From: Petrosia ficiformis
Taxonomy: Eukaryota > Porifera > Demospongiae > Haplosclerida > Petrosiidae
Assembly (NCBI GenBank): GCA_947044365.1
Contig: OX345636.1
Location: 4,608,001 to 4,672,000 of the forward strand
Direction of reading: 5' to 3'
DNA: 64,000 bases
A program made the translations under genes and the position numbers. The notes below the pieces were generated by a model. It was given only the letters and a program-made list of their open reading frames with translations. It was not told where the DNA came from and did no database searches. Positions 1 to 10,811 of this stretch are shown here, in pieces; position 1 is the first letter of the stretch, and every line of letters begins with the position of its first letter.

Positions 1-63
1 GAGGAGAAATTAAGAGGTAGAGAACAGGAACAGCGAGATCTAGACGAGGCAAGACATTCCCGT
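1..63 (+). CDS. Partial internal exon of an unidentified gene (window edge)
   Basis: Frame 1 is open from the first base and encodes a charged stretch (EEKLRGREQEQRDLDEARHSR is 21 residues; its core is REQEQRDLDEAR). A good donor, GTATGT, follows at 64. The composition suggests a coiled coil or low-complexity charged segment. The rest of the gene lies left of the window. The only nearby candidate for a downstream exon is at 2159-2266, but the splice phases do not obviously agree. I do not recognise the protein, and a chance ORF cannot be excluded at this length. Confidence 0.3.
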
Positions 64-399
64 GTATGTTAGCATCATCGCAAGGATCACAAATTGACAA
101 ATCACTAAATTCTCTCTTCTTTCCTGCCATTATAAGTGTCAAAGTCAAATACATGTAATTATACCATTGTGTGACTAAAACCACTCCTTTCTGGATATTA
201 ATCGACTATAGTGTAGTGCAAGTGAGGCAGTCTGCCCATACGTATTCCTAGTATAATTTTAAAGGGGAGAGTACCTAGCTGCATAGATGTTGCTCCCATG
301 TAACACCGTAAGATAATTACTACTGTGTATAATACTTACCATCTCTGTAAGAGCATCTCAGAACACCAGTGTAACATGCATGCATGTTTATGATTATAT

Positions 400-597
400 T
401 AGGGCTGGGACGAAGGTTGCAAAACAAAAGCAAAAACAAACGAATATTTGAAGATTCCAATTTACTTTAATCAATGTTGCTCTTATCCTTATTTGGCTAT
501 AGAAAGCATCCAAAACTGCATGGATTATTGCTTTATAACGAGTACTAGTCTTGTTCCCATCGCTGTTTCTACTTAGATTTAACATCACTGGAATGAA
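400..597. repeat. Truncated hAT-like MITE (family TAGGGCTGGG)
   Basis: The segment begins TAGGGCTGGGACGAAGGTTGC and matches the elements at 14006-14368 and 17954-18385 inside the MFAP1 gene. The shared text includes the run ending in TAACATCACTGGA. The right half is missing and the segment joins directly to the duplicated MFAP1 intron sequence at about 597. Confidence 0.6.
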
Positions 598-846
598 ATA
601 GCTGTAACTTACATGTCCATGTAGCAAGTCACTTTCCAAAACCAATACACCAGCATGTACAATATGTACATGTACAACTTTACCTGTACATACAGTTGAT
701 GATGTCTACAGTGCATACATGTACATGTACATGTTTACATGTATTTTTTTAAATACAATTTTTAAATTTGACCCTTTTTCACTTGCTCAGAATGTTGTTA
801 CTATTTATAGTAATGATTGGTTAAATAGAAACTGCCAATAAATGAA

Positions 847-955
847 TGTACTCTCCATGTACTCTGTATGTACTCTCTATGTACTCTCTATGTACACTCT
901 ATGTACTCTCTATGTACACTCTATGTACTACTCTCTATGTACTCTCTATGTGTCC
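847..955 (+). repeat. Short 11-bp tandem array (unit TCTCTATGTAC)
   Basis: About nine near-identical 11-bp units with occasional ACTCTATGTAC variants sit just before the splice acceptor of the duplicated exon. This is the same unit and the same position relative to the exon as the 3.2 kb array at 19150-22375. Confidence 0.9.
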
Positions 956-966
956 ATTTATTACAG

Positions 967-1056
967 GACGAGGAAGATGAGACCCTGAAACGTCACTTTG
1001 CTGAACCTACTCTTGAAGATCATTTTGATAAAACTGTATTACCAAAAGTTATGCAG
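967..1056 (+). pseudogene. Duplicated MFAP1 exon 11 (orphan exon)
   Basis: This 90-nt stretch is preceded by a TTATTACAG acceptor and followed by a GTACAC donor. It encodes 30 residues that match MFAP1 exon 11 of this window (22393-22482), differing only in RH versus RN in the middle (KRHFAEPT against KRNFAEPT). The other nucleotide changes are silent third-position changes, so the reading frame has been kept. No other MFAP1 exon is seen nearby, so it cannot make MFAP1. Because its length is a multiple of three with phase 0 at both ends, it could be spliced into the surrounding unidentified transcript without shifting frame. It is either a dead fragment or an alternative exon; the sequence alone does not decide. 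Confidence 0.85.
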
Positions 1057-1116
1057 GTACACTGTACTTCATAATGATACATGTATGTACATATACAATA
1101 TATATGATAATGTAAA

Positions 1117-1712
1117 TAGAGTTGTACCAATATGGCATTTTTAACTCCAACCGATTAACTCCAACCGATTTTCATGGTTATTAGTATAAATTTTATTGAT
1201 TTCCGATACCAATACCGATTTTTAACACGAACGTTAACTTTAATAAAAAATAGTAAATGTTGTAAAGAAATTTTTAAAATATGTATTAGTTTTTATTAGT
1301 AAAGTAGTTTGCTTCAATGATTTATATTTACCTTTCTCGTTTTGATTCTCCAACTGTTGTTTCTCTGTGAACTCGTGGAATACTTCTGGATGCTTCTTCT
1401 TAATGTGGTTTACTAAAGTTTGTGGTATTGTAGCTTTTAGCACAGTTCCCTCCCCTTGAAATTTTGTCTCCACAACTATTACACATGGCAAATTTGATCT
1501 CCTCAGAATCAAGTGTATAGTAGCCCCAAATCACTGCTCGCTTCGTCCTCTGACTACTCTCTTCCATGATTAAACATTGATTTTTGGTACACATGCGTTG
1601 CACGTGTACCAAAATCGGTGTTGAAAAGAATCCAAAACCGATTACCAATTTCGTGAAAATCACCCAAAATCGGCCAGAACCGATTACCAATTTCAACATC
1701 GGTACAATTCTA
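1117..1712 (-). mobile_element. Non-autonomous hAT element with BED zinc-finger fragment
   Basis: The ends are inverted repeats (left TAGAGTTGTACC, right GGTACAATTCTA). They are flanked by an 8-bp target duplication with one mismatch: AATGTAAA at 1109-1116 and AATGTGAA at 1713-1720. TIR type and 8-bp duplication fit the hAT superfamily. On the minus strand, about 1567-1372 encodes a ZBED-type BED finger: an aromatic-rich start (RAVIWGYYTL), the CNSC knuckle, then HIKKKHPEVF. The frame shifts near 1430, so the domain is broken. No DDE core is present, so the copy is an internally deleted relic. Confidence 0.75.
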
Positions 1713-1847
1713 AATGTGAATAAACTTTCACTATACAGTAACAGTAATTACCTTAATTAGTTCTGTTGTCAGTAATTACTGTCACATTACTGTGGTGTTG
1801 AATTGACAACTACACATGCACATGTTCATTTTTCCATTGCCTCAGGT

Positions 1848-2125
1848 GTCTTTCTTTCTTTCTTTTTTTCTTTCTTTCTTTCCTGATAATATCATGTATA
1901 TAATATATACATGTACATGATTGTACATACATGTACATACATGTATATACATAACATACATACACACATACACACACACATGTACATGCATGTACATACA
2001 TACATACATACAGTGTACAAAATACATATATACACACATACACACACACACATATAAACATACATACCTACATGTACATACATACATATATACACACACA
2101 TATATACACACACATATATACATCA
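1848..2125. repeat. Simple repeats: (CTTT)n then (TACA)n/(CACA)n
   Basis: A CTTT-rich polypyrimidine stretch at 1848-1882 is followed by TACATACA/CACACA microsatellite to about 2125. The apparent ORFs on both strands (tyrosine/valine/cysteine-rich on minus, tyrosine/threonine/histidine-rich on plus) are translation of the repeat. Confidence 0.9.
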
Positions 2126-2158
2126 TCACTACAAATCTGTCTCGTTATCAAAAAGCTA

Positions 2159-2266
2159 GTAAACTGCTAAATAAGATCGAGAGATCACTCAGAGTCTTTA
2201 ATACATCAGAAACATTAACATCATACTGTGAGGCATTGAGGAAACAAAAGATCCCAGCTCTGAGCT
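2159..2266 (+). CDS. Candidate terminal exon of an unidentified gene
   Basis: After a possible acceptor (AAAGCTAG, ending 2158) the frame reads through KLLNKIERSLRVFNTSETL and ends in KQKIPALS followed by TAA at 2264-2266. Its codon use is not repeat-like, unlike the upstream microsatellite, which suggests real coding sequence. The acceptor lacks a clear polypyrimidine tract, and the upstream exon has not been matched in phase. The predicted peptide would be a basic, amphipathic helical C-terminus. I do not recognise the family. Confidence 0.35.
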
Positions 2267-3180
2267 AAAGATATGTTGGGTGAGTACTGTTAAATTTTGA
2301 ATATAATTTATAATTTAATAATAATGTTTTAGCAGACTGTTTATTACATTCTTGTTGCTCAATTAAAGAGAAAGGGAAAGCAGGAGTTAGACGCACTGAT
2401 ATTATTGGAGAGAAAGGATTTCATATTCTTTGTCAACATAATTATTTAATGTTATCAAAAAGAAAATTGATTTGATATTTTTTTGTACAAAATACCAGAA
2501 TTTGAAACTTATGGGTTCTAATTCCAACCATTCTCTGGTTAAAAATTGATTTGGTGAGACATCATGTGACACTGTGTCAGGTGACTGAAGAGAACAGTAA
2601 GCACTTGTCTTGATATAGCATGATCCATTGACTTGTTACGTATTAGATCTGATATAATACCACCTACCATACTGTGAATAGATGGATGGATGGATGAGTG
2701 GATGGATTGTCTGGGTCTTTGTTGCGGGTGAATTCAAGAGACAGACAGACAACGGTATTATTATATAGATAGTGTAATGAGCTACATGTATTAGAATCAG
2801 GAGATGTACTGAATGGAGTAAAGTGAGAAAAAACCCTTGAGAGGGAATGTAATTTAGGAGGGATATTGGTCTGAGTACACTGTATACCCAATTATTCTCA
2901 AAAGGAATGGTATTAATATTAAATACTTATCACCATAATTGAATGGTTCACAGTAGACTAATGCATTTTAAATATTGGATGTACCTCAAGTATGATTTAT
3001 TTAACTTATCATGCATGCACTTGAAACACACTTGGAAGTGTTTTCATGTTAACCTAGATGTAACATGGGTTAGTCCATTCAACTTTATAAACTTCATGTA
3101 TATGTCTGCATAATTATATTCATGTATTCATGAAGGAAGAGGAATCAAAGTACCTTACAGTATAGTGACCAAGAGGTAAA
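2267..3180. other. Intergenic, no gene seen
   Basis: AT-rich sequence with a small GATG microsatellite near 2680-2710 and scattered stop codons in all frames. The short minus-strand ORF at 2664-2891 has no recognisable domain and low-complexity composition. Confidence 0.6.
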
Positions 3181-3513
3181 CTAGTCTCGCCAGGCCAGCC
3201 CCTCATATGCTACGTGGGAAGAGGGTCTGGTCAAACTCGCATGTTGCATTCGTGTTTAACACACCACAGTTTTTGTGGCGTGTTATTCACAGGCTAAGTG
3301 TATAAAGTATGCATTAGTGTTGCAGTCAGCAGCTGGGGCAGGTTTCTTAAGTGGGTAAAATTAATTGAAACTGAGGTGTTGACGTACTTTATACACTTTG
3401 CCTGTGGTTAACACGCCACAAAAACTGTGGCGTGTTAAACACGAATGCAACACGCAAGTTTGACCAGACCCTCTTCCCGCGTAGCGTGTGCAGGGGGCTG
3501 GCCTTCCTAGACT
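3181..3513. mobile_element. Foldback MITE with ~130-bp inverted arms
   Basis: Two arms of about 130 bp are inverted copies of each other. Each includes the run from the GGTCTGGTCAAACT/AGTTTGACCAGACC pair to the TATAAAGTA/TACTTTATA pair, around a central spacer of about 70 bp. The flanks carry the direct repeat AGAGGTAAA (3172-3180 and 3514-3522), consistent with an 8-9 bp target duplication. It has no coding capacity. The transcript could form a long hairpin. Confidence 0.8.
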
Positions 3514-3753
3514 AGAGGTAAACAGAGATGAAACATTATGGATTACACTATATGTAAATCCTTCTTTTAATTAATAATTATTGTATTACCTTTGCTGTAA
3601 ATAATTAAATTTTTATCAATACTTAATTGTATCGTTATTAACTTTTAAAAATCATTACATTATAATTATTATATATAGAGATAACAAAAACAAATTAATC
3701 AATGAGAAAACCTAATTAATGTAACTAAGGTTACTGGCTTCATCATCACATGG

Positions 3754-6700
3754 CTAGGTAGGTTTTTGAAGAGTTTCTAGAGGTATTGTATCATGCCCTG
3801 AAGGCTTATCTTTCTTCTTCGAAAAATAGCAACCACAAAAAATGGCAATAAACACCAGCAAACCAATTACTAATGCTATAAACACTGCACCTGCCACATA
3901 ATAATACCACACTGTAGCACTACTACTATCCTCACGCTCAAACTCCTCTTCAACCTCTTCTTCTTCTACAAACTCATAATCCCACACTGGACCACAAGTA
4001 TAATCCTGATCATATTTTACTCGCATAACTCGTTTAGCATGTACTAATAATGATTCCATTAGCTCAACAACCTTGAAAATATTTGTGGGTTCACCATCAA
4101 ATGTTATTTGAAGGTCGCGTAGTAAAGCTCGATACACTTTATGAAAAGCCATTGCTTCCGTGTAACAATTAGTTTCTGGAATAATCCCTTCTGAGCTTAC
4201 GTTTGGTCTCATGGGCCATACTCCATTGGGATCAAAAGACACATTATCTCCACTGTAAGAATACCGTCCATTACCCAAATTAACAAGTTTCTTTCCACGC
4301 ACTATTTCCTGGAATCGATAGTAATGAGCTAGCTGTCCAGCATCTGCATCATCGGGATTAATTAAACTAGCTCCTTCTCCCTGCTCAACTATTTCATTAA
4401 TACCATCTTTTGCTGTGGACGTATTTGTCACTATGTGCACCTGTCCAACTGTACTGTTCTTCTGTAATGGCCAAGGCCAACTTACTTGCAAATCCTCATT
4501 GTCTGGTATAAATATGCTGTCTCCCAAAAACGTGATACAATCTGATATCTCACTGTAAAATTGTCCAATGGTATGGTTGGATAATTGTGGCTGAGTAGTT
4601 CCAACAACTGTTATATTTGGTGCTTCTATAACTGCAAACACATCTTGAATATAGCTAATACTCAGCTTTTCCAGATAGATATACAAGCCTGGATGAACAC
4701 AACCTGGTAATCCCAAAGTAGGATAGTTTGGAACGACACTAGCATTATCAACTATTGGTCTCCCTCCTGTTGCAATTAGGATATTAGCTGCTTGAACCAA
4801 ATGGAGCATTTCTTGTATAACAACACTACGAAGAAGATTATAAATTTCTACATTACATCCGTCAGCTATGGAGTAAAGAGTAGTCAAGTAGAGAGGAATG
4901 GTTGCAAATTCAATTTCAATGGCGTTCTGTAATTGTGACTGAAGGTTTGTTATGTTGCATACATTTTGATTGAATTCAGAATTTATTCTGTATCCAAACA
5001 AAGGCCTGGTACAATTTTGAACATTGTTCATCGAATTACGAACTAGATTAAAGTCTTCGTACACACCAAATACAAATTCATTTCCACTGGAAGGGTAATC
5101 CACTGTGTTGTCAGCACTACAATTGGGATATGGTACTAGTTCTGGAGTATGATCATAGACATTATCCAAGCCAACAGAATCAAAAGAAGCGATAAAGGTA
5201 TTGGCACCATCATAATTCATTTCATTTAGGTTTTCCATAATCCAGTTTATAATCATATTCTGTTTAGAAGGTGATATGTCTCTTGTTACTGGCATATAAT
5301 TTGCATCCGTGAAGTTAAGGCTCATAGCATAAAGCAGTAGATTAAGATTATGGTATTGTGTAACAGAATTGTAGTCTGATAGATTAAGTATACCTCTCAT
5401 TACAGGATACAAATGGTAGAATTGACGAAAAATCGGATATATATCTCTTTCCCAAGTGTATGGTTTAGAACCATTACTGCTTGATAACCCTTTTATGCCT
5501 ATCGTTTCATCTTGGGTGATGCAGTTAGTTTCCGTTATACAAACACTGTAGCTAAACTGATAAACCTGACCATCAATAGGTATAGTCGTTACATTTGGTT
5601 GATTCCCTTTGCAAGGTGATTTAGTGTAATTTCGTTCTGTACTCATTTCCTTTGCCACTCTATACGTGAATGATACTAATCCAGAACTGTTTGTTGATTT
5701 AGTTACATTGTCAGTGTTATCTACTGTTACTCCATTTACTGGTAATACCGTACCATATCCATTGTCTGTTACAAAAACATTTACTGCAACATTATCAGCT
5801 GGTTTTCCTAGATGAGTAACGTAAAAAGGAATTTCAGTAGTTTCATTGTATTCCAGTTGAGCACGATAGAATCCTGCAGGTCTTATGTAATACATAGCTT
5901 CATTTAGGAATACATTATATAATTTATCATCATCTGTATCGCATTCTGGATAAGTGCCACTTTCTCTATTGATTTGTTGACGAACCACAACTAACGAAGT
6001 AGTGGATGTCAAATTCTCAAATTGTTTGAGCGAAAGTTCATAATCTACAATTCCAGCTGTATTCCTCATCCAGTTATCACTAAGATATGGTATAGATTCA
6101 CTTGAAATCAGTTCAACACAATCGCCTTGCTGTATTCCAAGGAACAGTGGACCAATATCATACATAGTGGAATTCATAGTGAGTGGTAATGAATTACTCA
6201 AATCTACAGTGAGTGTCCTGGAGTCACTTACTTTGAAATTGGATTTGAACATCCACCATGGCGACCTCTCAAAACCGAATAGATTCTCATTCCCACATAC
6301 TGAATTGTTTACACGAGAGATATCATTTGGACCCAACAATCTTTCTCCACCATAGTTCAATGGTTCTCCTTCTTTGTAAATGCCTATTACACCAACCACA
6401 TACCCAAGAGTGAAATTTGACGGTACGTATGGGTCATAATGTCGTGTATAGAAGTAATATGTTGTAGAAACTTGGAGTGTGTTGCCATTTTCCATACTTG
6501 CTTCTCTTAAGTTTTTGAGTACAGTTGAATTGCGGTCATTATCAGCATCCCAGGATATCTCTATAATTGTTGTTGTTGCTGTCGCTCCTCGAGGAGGAGT
6601 GACTTGTTCATTGAATACTTCATCAGAGCATTTCACTCTATACCATTCGCTTTGGGAAATAATATTTCGAGTCCAATAGCCTTTAAAGGCAAGATTATCT

Positions 6701-8352
6701 TTTCCTTCTTCAATTTGGTCCCAGCCAATTCCAAATTTCATGCCAAAGATGGTCGAAAATGTATTTTGCACATCTACATCCATATCAACCAGCTTGGCAA
6801 AGGGGCGTTTACCATTATCAAAAACTTTTGCTCCTATTACTGGGTCATTTTCAGTAAATGTTCCATCTTTACCGACTGCTCCATACACCTCGGCATTCAA
6901 GAAAGAGAATTCACCTGTTCCTACTGCATTAAAGTCTGCATTGGTGTCATTATTGTAATCCAAGTCGAGATCAAAGTTGCAATCTAAATTGTTTACAGTA
7001 GAAACATCAGCTCGGAAATTCCCAAAGAAATAAATACGAGGTGTGTCTAGATAAGAAGCTGATATTAACTGTATGCTGTAAAGAGGAAATGATAACGAAT
7101 GTTATTTTAGTATAACCAAATTAGTTAGCAATTCTGGAATATGATAGGCATTCTTAGTAGTGAATAGTATTCTAGAGTTTAATAGTATAACTAAAAGTAA
7201 TTTTAGTTATTGCTGACCAATCAGATGATGTTAATGTAGTCACGTGACTAGATTTTACAAATAATCATTTCGCAAACATCCAGATTCAAAATTAATGTAT
7301 ATTTTTTTCGTAATTAGTAGGACATAGAAGATTCACAGGATCAGAAATAAAATACAAAGAACATATTTAGCTGGCGTTTAAGTGTTTTAATGTGCACTCA
7401 ATGTTTTACAGTGTTGGAACTTTGCTAACAAATAAATTAGTTATTTTAACAACTTTGTCATTGCAGAGCTCAGATGATGCAGTAATTGTCTACAGCTCAT
7501 GTATTAGTAACTCAATCGTTATTGTGTCATCCTCATCCAACATTAGTGACTAGGTGAACAACTATAACACTTTTAAAACTTTATTAATAATGGTTTCATT
7601 TGCTAATTTGATTCATTACATAATAATGAGCTCAGCAAGCTATAGAAGCTAATATCCTATTTTTGTCTTTCCTTCAGAAACCCTATCAAGTGTGTTGTAA
7701 TTATTGATGTATATGAACCCTTGTGGCTACCTAATTATAATATCCTGTTTTACTTTGATAATCCTGTTTCTGACAAAGAAAAATTGTATTTTCAATGAAA
7801 ATATGATATTAGCTTCTTTTTTAGTATGACAATTAAGGTGAGGGAATACATGCGATCAGCCTAATTATTAACTGTATATATAATATATTGCAATAGGCAT
7901 GCTAACAGAGGCAGAACACTACAAGTAGAAATCACTGCATGCTGATGGAATGCCAATGTGATTTCACAGTTTGCCAACATGACTAGAGTGGTAACGCCAG
8001 ACTAGGTGAAAAGTAGTCATGCAACTGCATTTGTAATGATGCTATTATATGTATAATGTTAGATAGGCCCTATAGTGCAGGAGCTCCAAGTTTAGAAGAG
8101 TACAGAGAGAATTCGAATAATAATAATAGTATTATATATATATAATTATATATATATATATAATATTATTTATATATAATAGTATATTATATATATATAT
8201 ATATATTATATATAATATATATATATATATATAATTATACTAGCAAACATAGCCGTACGAAAATAATCATGAAGTTGTATACATACATATATAAAGTTTA
8301 CAAACCTTACGAACGAGACAACAAATGTCAGTGATAAAAGCATTAGACTCAT
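3754..8352 (-). CDS. VioB-like ferritin-domain secreted/membrane protein, two exons
   Basis: Exons 8352-8306 and 7075-3754 give about 1122 residues. I start at the ATG at 8352 because a signal peptide follows at once (MSLMLLSLTFVV); an in-frame ATG 39 nt upstream is possible. Residues 27-45 read TPRIYFFGNFRADVSTVNN, a hallmark opening of VioB/RebD-like proteins (Pfam 'Ferritin-like', PF12902). The helical metal-binding part has E736/E738 (AIEIEFATIPLYL), E771xxH774 (EMLHL) and E939 in HYYRFQEIVRG, the expected carboxylate/histidine ligands. A beta-rich middle with many N-glycosylation sequons, a transmembrane helix at about 1072-1100 and a 22-residue basic tail make it a type I membrane protein. 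Bacterial VioB makes an iminophenylpyruvate dimer; the substrate here is unknown. The long uninterrupted exon is unusual beside MFAP1. The intron-1 donor needed for frame (GTTTGT) is weak. Confidence 0.85.
7076..8305 (-). other. Intron 1 of the VioB-like gene
   Basis: A 1.23 kb AT-rich intron between the signal-peptide exon and the main exon. It ends on the gene strand with the good acceptor CTTTACAG. It contains the (AT)n block at 8135-8235 and no other exon I can support. Confidence 0.6.
8135..8235. repeat. (TA)n microsatellite
   Basis: About 100 bp of nearly pure TA dinucleotide with small interruptions, inside intron 1 of the VioB-like gene, 70 bp from the signal-peptide exon. Confidence 0.95.
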
Positions 8353-8727
8353 TTGCAGCTCCTTATACTCTAGTAAAGTACCACTGTCCACAAAATGTTA
8401 CAGGTACAACTATTAGTATCGTCTGCATGCCTACGTCGAGCGCGGGTGTTTTCATTGGAAACTTAGTCTATAATTGAATTATTTACGGTACACGCTCAAA
8501 ACTTTAAATTTACCGTAGCAACTGTTACTAGGGGTGTTTCCCTGTTTCTAAAAAGTATTAATGACCGGTCGACCATTAACATTCCAAATACCTTCTCCTT
8601 GGCAACTTGAACACAACTGCGCATTATGAAAATCAAATTTAGTTGTGCGCAGGACTTCAGGAGATAGCTTTCAAACCAAGCCATCTTCCTGCTCTTGGAA
8701 GCAATTTATCAGAAACTACAAAGTTTT

Positions 8728-9769
8728 TTATGGCCCGTAGGCCATCCCTATAGTTGCGCAAGTGACACAAGAATATATAATTATTATAATTATTATTATA
8801 ATAATTATATATTCTTGTGTCACTTGCGCGACTATGCGTTGTATACGTAGTTAAGAAAGTTGCGTCATTCCCGGGGGCTCGGTCAATTAATGGGCGTGGC
8901 GCGTAAAAGAACGCGCGTTTGAGCTACAGACCCGCCAGGAAGATTCAGAAAGGATGTAAAACTGCTAATAACTGTTGTATATAGCAGAGAAACAGTATAG
9001 ATATTATGCAAGAATTTTTATGGCCCGTAGGGCCATCCCTATAATTGCTTTCCACGGGGTTTAATGTATATATATATATATTCTTGTGTCACTTGCGCGA
9101 CTATGCGTTGTATATGTAGTTAAGGAAGTTGCGTCATTCCCGGGGGCTCGGTCAATTAATGGGCGTGGCGCGTAAAAGAACGCGCGTTTGAGCTACAGAC
9201 CAGCCAGGAAGATTCAGAAAGGATGTAAAACTGCTAATAACTGTTGTATATAGCAGAGAAACAGTATAGATATTATGCAAGAATCTTTAACAAGTAAGTA
9301 TGATAAGTTGTTGAGTTTCAGACACGAGGAAGTCATCATTTAGAACCTTGAAGGAGTACCTCAGTCAGTTCATCAGACATCTGTGTATTTAGACTGCAAT
9401 TAGGCTTACACTTACGTCTTCAGGAGTACACAGAAAGGTAGAGACACTAGTGCCATCAGCAATGCTTAATACATAGTCATCACAAAGCAAATATAGGGAT
9501 GTTTTTTTCTCTATATACACTTGTTAACAAGTAAGTATGATAAGTTGTTGAGTTTCAGACACGAAGAAGTCATCATTTAGAACCTTGAAGGAGTACCTCA
9601 GTCAGTTCATCAGACATCTGTGTATTTAGACTGCAATTCGGCTTACACTTACGTCTTCAGGCCCCAGGAGTACACAGAAAGGTAGAGACACTAGTGCCAT
9701 TAGCAATGCTTAATACATAGTCATCGCAAAGCAAATATAGGGATGTTTTTTTCTCTATATACACTAGTT
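8728..9769 (+). repeat. Composite family-A repeat block with internal duplications
   Basis: Two family-A starts occur (TTTTATGGCCCGTAG... at about 8728 and 9017). The segment at about 8810-9017 is repeated almost exactly at about 9081-9287, and 9289-9525 is repeated at 9526-9769. Members end in GGGATGTTTTTTTCTCTATA. Subterminal inverted motifs (ATCCCTAT.. near the start and ..ATAGGGAT near the end in other copies) suggest a non-autonomous DNA transposon family. Other copies are at 30107-30582, 34258-34650 (inverted) and 47297-48625 (interrupted). Confidence 0.8.
8756..8829. repeat. Near-perfect 74-bp hairpin
   Basis: The 29-bp arm starting GCGCAAGTGACACAAGAAT is followed after a short AT-rich centre by its exact reverse complement ending in TTGTGTCACTTGCGC. 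It lies inside a family-A repeat, and the right arm is the conserved internal part of that family. Confidence 0.9.
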
Positions 9770-10017
9770 ACAAGTATATTGAACACAGATTATAATAGAA
9801 AGAAGGTGAAATGAACACTATAATGTAAATTATATTGCCACTTTTTTTTATAAGTAGGAGAAATTTGACAATTACTATGCAGTAGAATAATGCTCAACAG
9901 AGACCCATTCTATAGCACAGAAACAATGCAAAATATGTGAAGAACATATTCATAATACAGGGATGTTGTGTTCTTGTGAGGAGTTCTTAAAAGAATGTAA
10001 AGCAACTTTATTCAACA

Positions 10018-10072
10018 TTAATCATTGGGACCATCCAGGACTGCCGACATCTTGGGCTCAGCTACAGATACA
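10018..10072 (-). CDS. Candidate terminal exon of a small minus-strand gene
   Basis: On the minus strand a good acceptor (TTACTTTCAG) precedes a short open exon reading VSVAEPKMSAVLDGPND and a TAA stop. An AATAAA-type polyadenylation signal follows about 10 nt later. The stop-plus-signal arrangement is what a real 3' end looks like. A possible upstream exon ends at 11216 with the donor CAG/GTATTT, in the region facing the MFAP1 start, but I could not complete the chain. Unidentified; the intervening TIR element at 10216-10811 would lie in an intron. Confidence 0.35.
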
Positions 10073-10215
10073 CTGAAAGTAATAAGTTAACAACGATAAT
10101 ATTAATACTGAAGCACTCTCACTACTACTTACTTCTACAATAGACTGTTTTAAAATTTATTGTAAGAAATATTCCCAACTCGACAATTACAGAATCAATC
10201 AATAACACTAACACT

Positions 10216-10811
10216 AGTCTCACGTAGCCAGACCCTCGCGAAAAGGCGGAGGGTCTGGGAACACTGCCATATAGAAGTTGTTCTGCAGGAATGCAATTAG
10301 TGGTTATATTGTACGTCTATTAGGTGTGACCAGATAGCAATTGCAAATGGCGGAACATGAAATTTTACAGCTTAGGCTGTGGAAATGATCTGAAGGATAT
10401 TCCAACAGAAAGGCGGAATCTAGGTTCTGATTCACTAGCAATCCCAGAGCCTAGAGAGCGTATTTTATCTTAGTGGACTTCTTTATTAAATCAAGAGCTG
10501 TAGTGTCAAGGTACCACCATAGAAAGCTATATCAAAGACCCAGCTAATCAAGGAAGAATGTGTCATAAGTAAAACATCCATCTGCCGATCTTTCAGCTTC
10601 TCATAGCCAAGGTTCCTAGCTGCAAAGATAGCAGAAGCATCTGTTCATGTGGACTCACGTGTGCATGTTTACACTTTAATGATATTCATGTTACTTGGGA
10701 ATGCAATAATTAACCGCTGCAATATACTGTATACTTGCAGCAGAACAACTTTATTATATCAATGTTCCCAGACCATTACTCTTAAAGTGAATGAGCTGGC
10801 CACGCCAGACT
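10216..10811. mobile_element. ~600-bp non-autonomous TIR element
   Basis: The left 70 bp (starting AGTCTCACGTAGCCAGACC) and the reverse complement of the right 75 bp (AGTCTGGCGTGGCCAGCTC) align, sharing GGTCTGGGAACA and AAGTTGTTCTGC. No transposase is present. The target duplication is unclear. The GTCTGG...GGCCAG text resembles the ends of the 3181-3513 foldback, suggesting related families. Confidence 0.65.

Larger units (their letters stand above)
597..1822 (+). repeat. Segmental duplication of MFAP1 intron 10-exon 11-intron 11
   Basis: Bases 597-845 match about 19010-19140 (shared text around the CAAGTCACTTTCCAAAACCA motif). Bases 847-955 match the 11-bp satellite, 967-1056 match exon 11, and 1057-1100 plus 1720-1822 match 22483-22640. 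The copy is in the same orientation as the original. It carries about 100 bp of satellite where the original has about 3.2 kb, and it is interrupted by a 596-bp hAT element at 1117-1712. Confidence 0.85.

Noticed and set aside
1810..2268. Tyr/Val/Cys- and Tyr/Thr/His-rich ORFs on both strands
   Set aside because: Translation of TACA/CACA microsatellite. Only the last 36 codons on the + strand look non-repetitive and are listed separately.
6167..6987. Several + strand ORFs up to 127 codons
   Set aside because: Antisense shadows of the VioB-like exon, without their own features.
8496..8684. 62-codon minus-strand ORF beginning MAWFESYLLK
   Set aside because: Could be a start exon (a GTATTT donor follows inside it), but nothing downstream continues it and it borders the VioB-like gene promoter.
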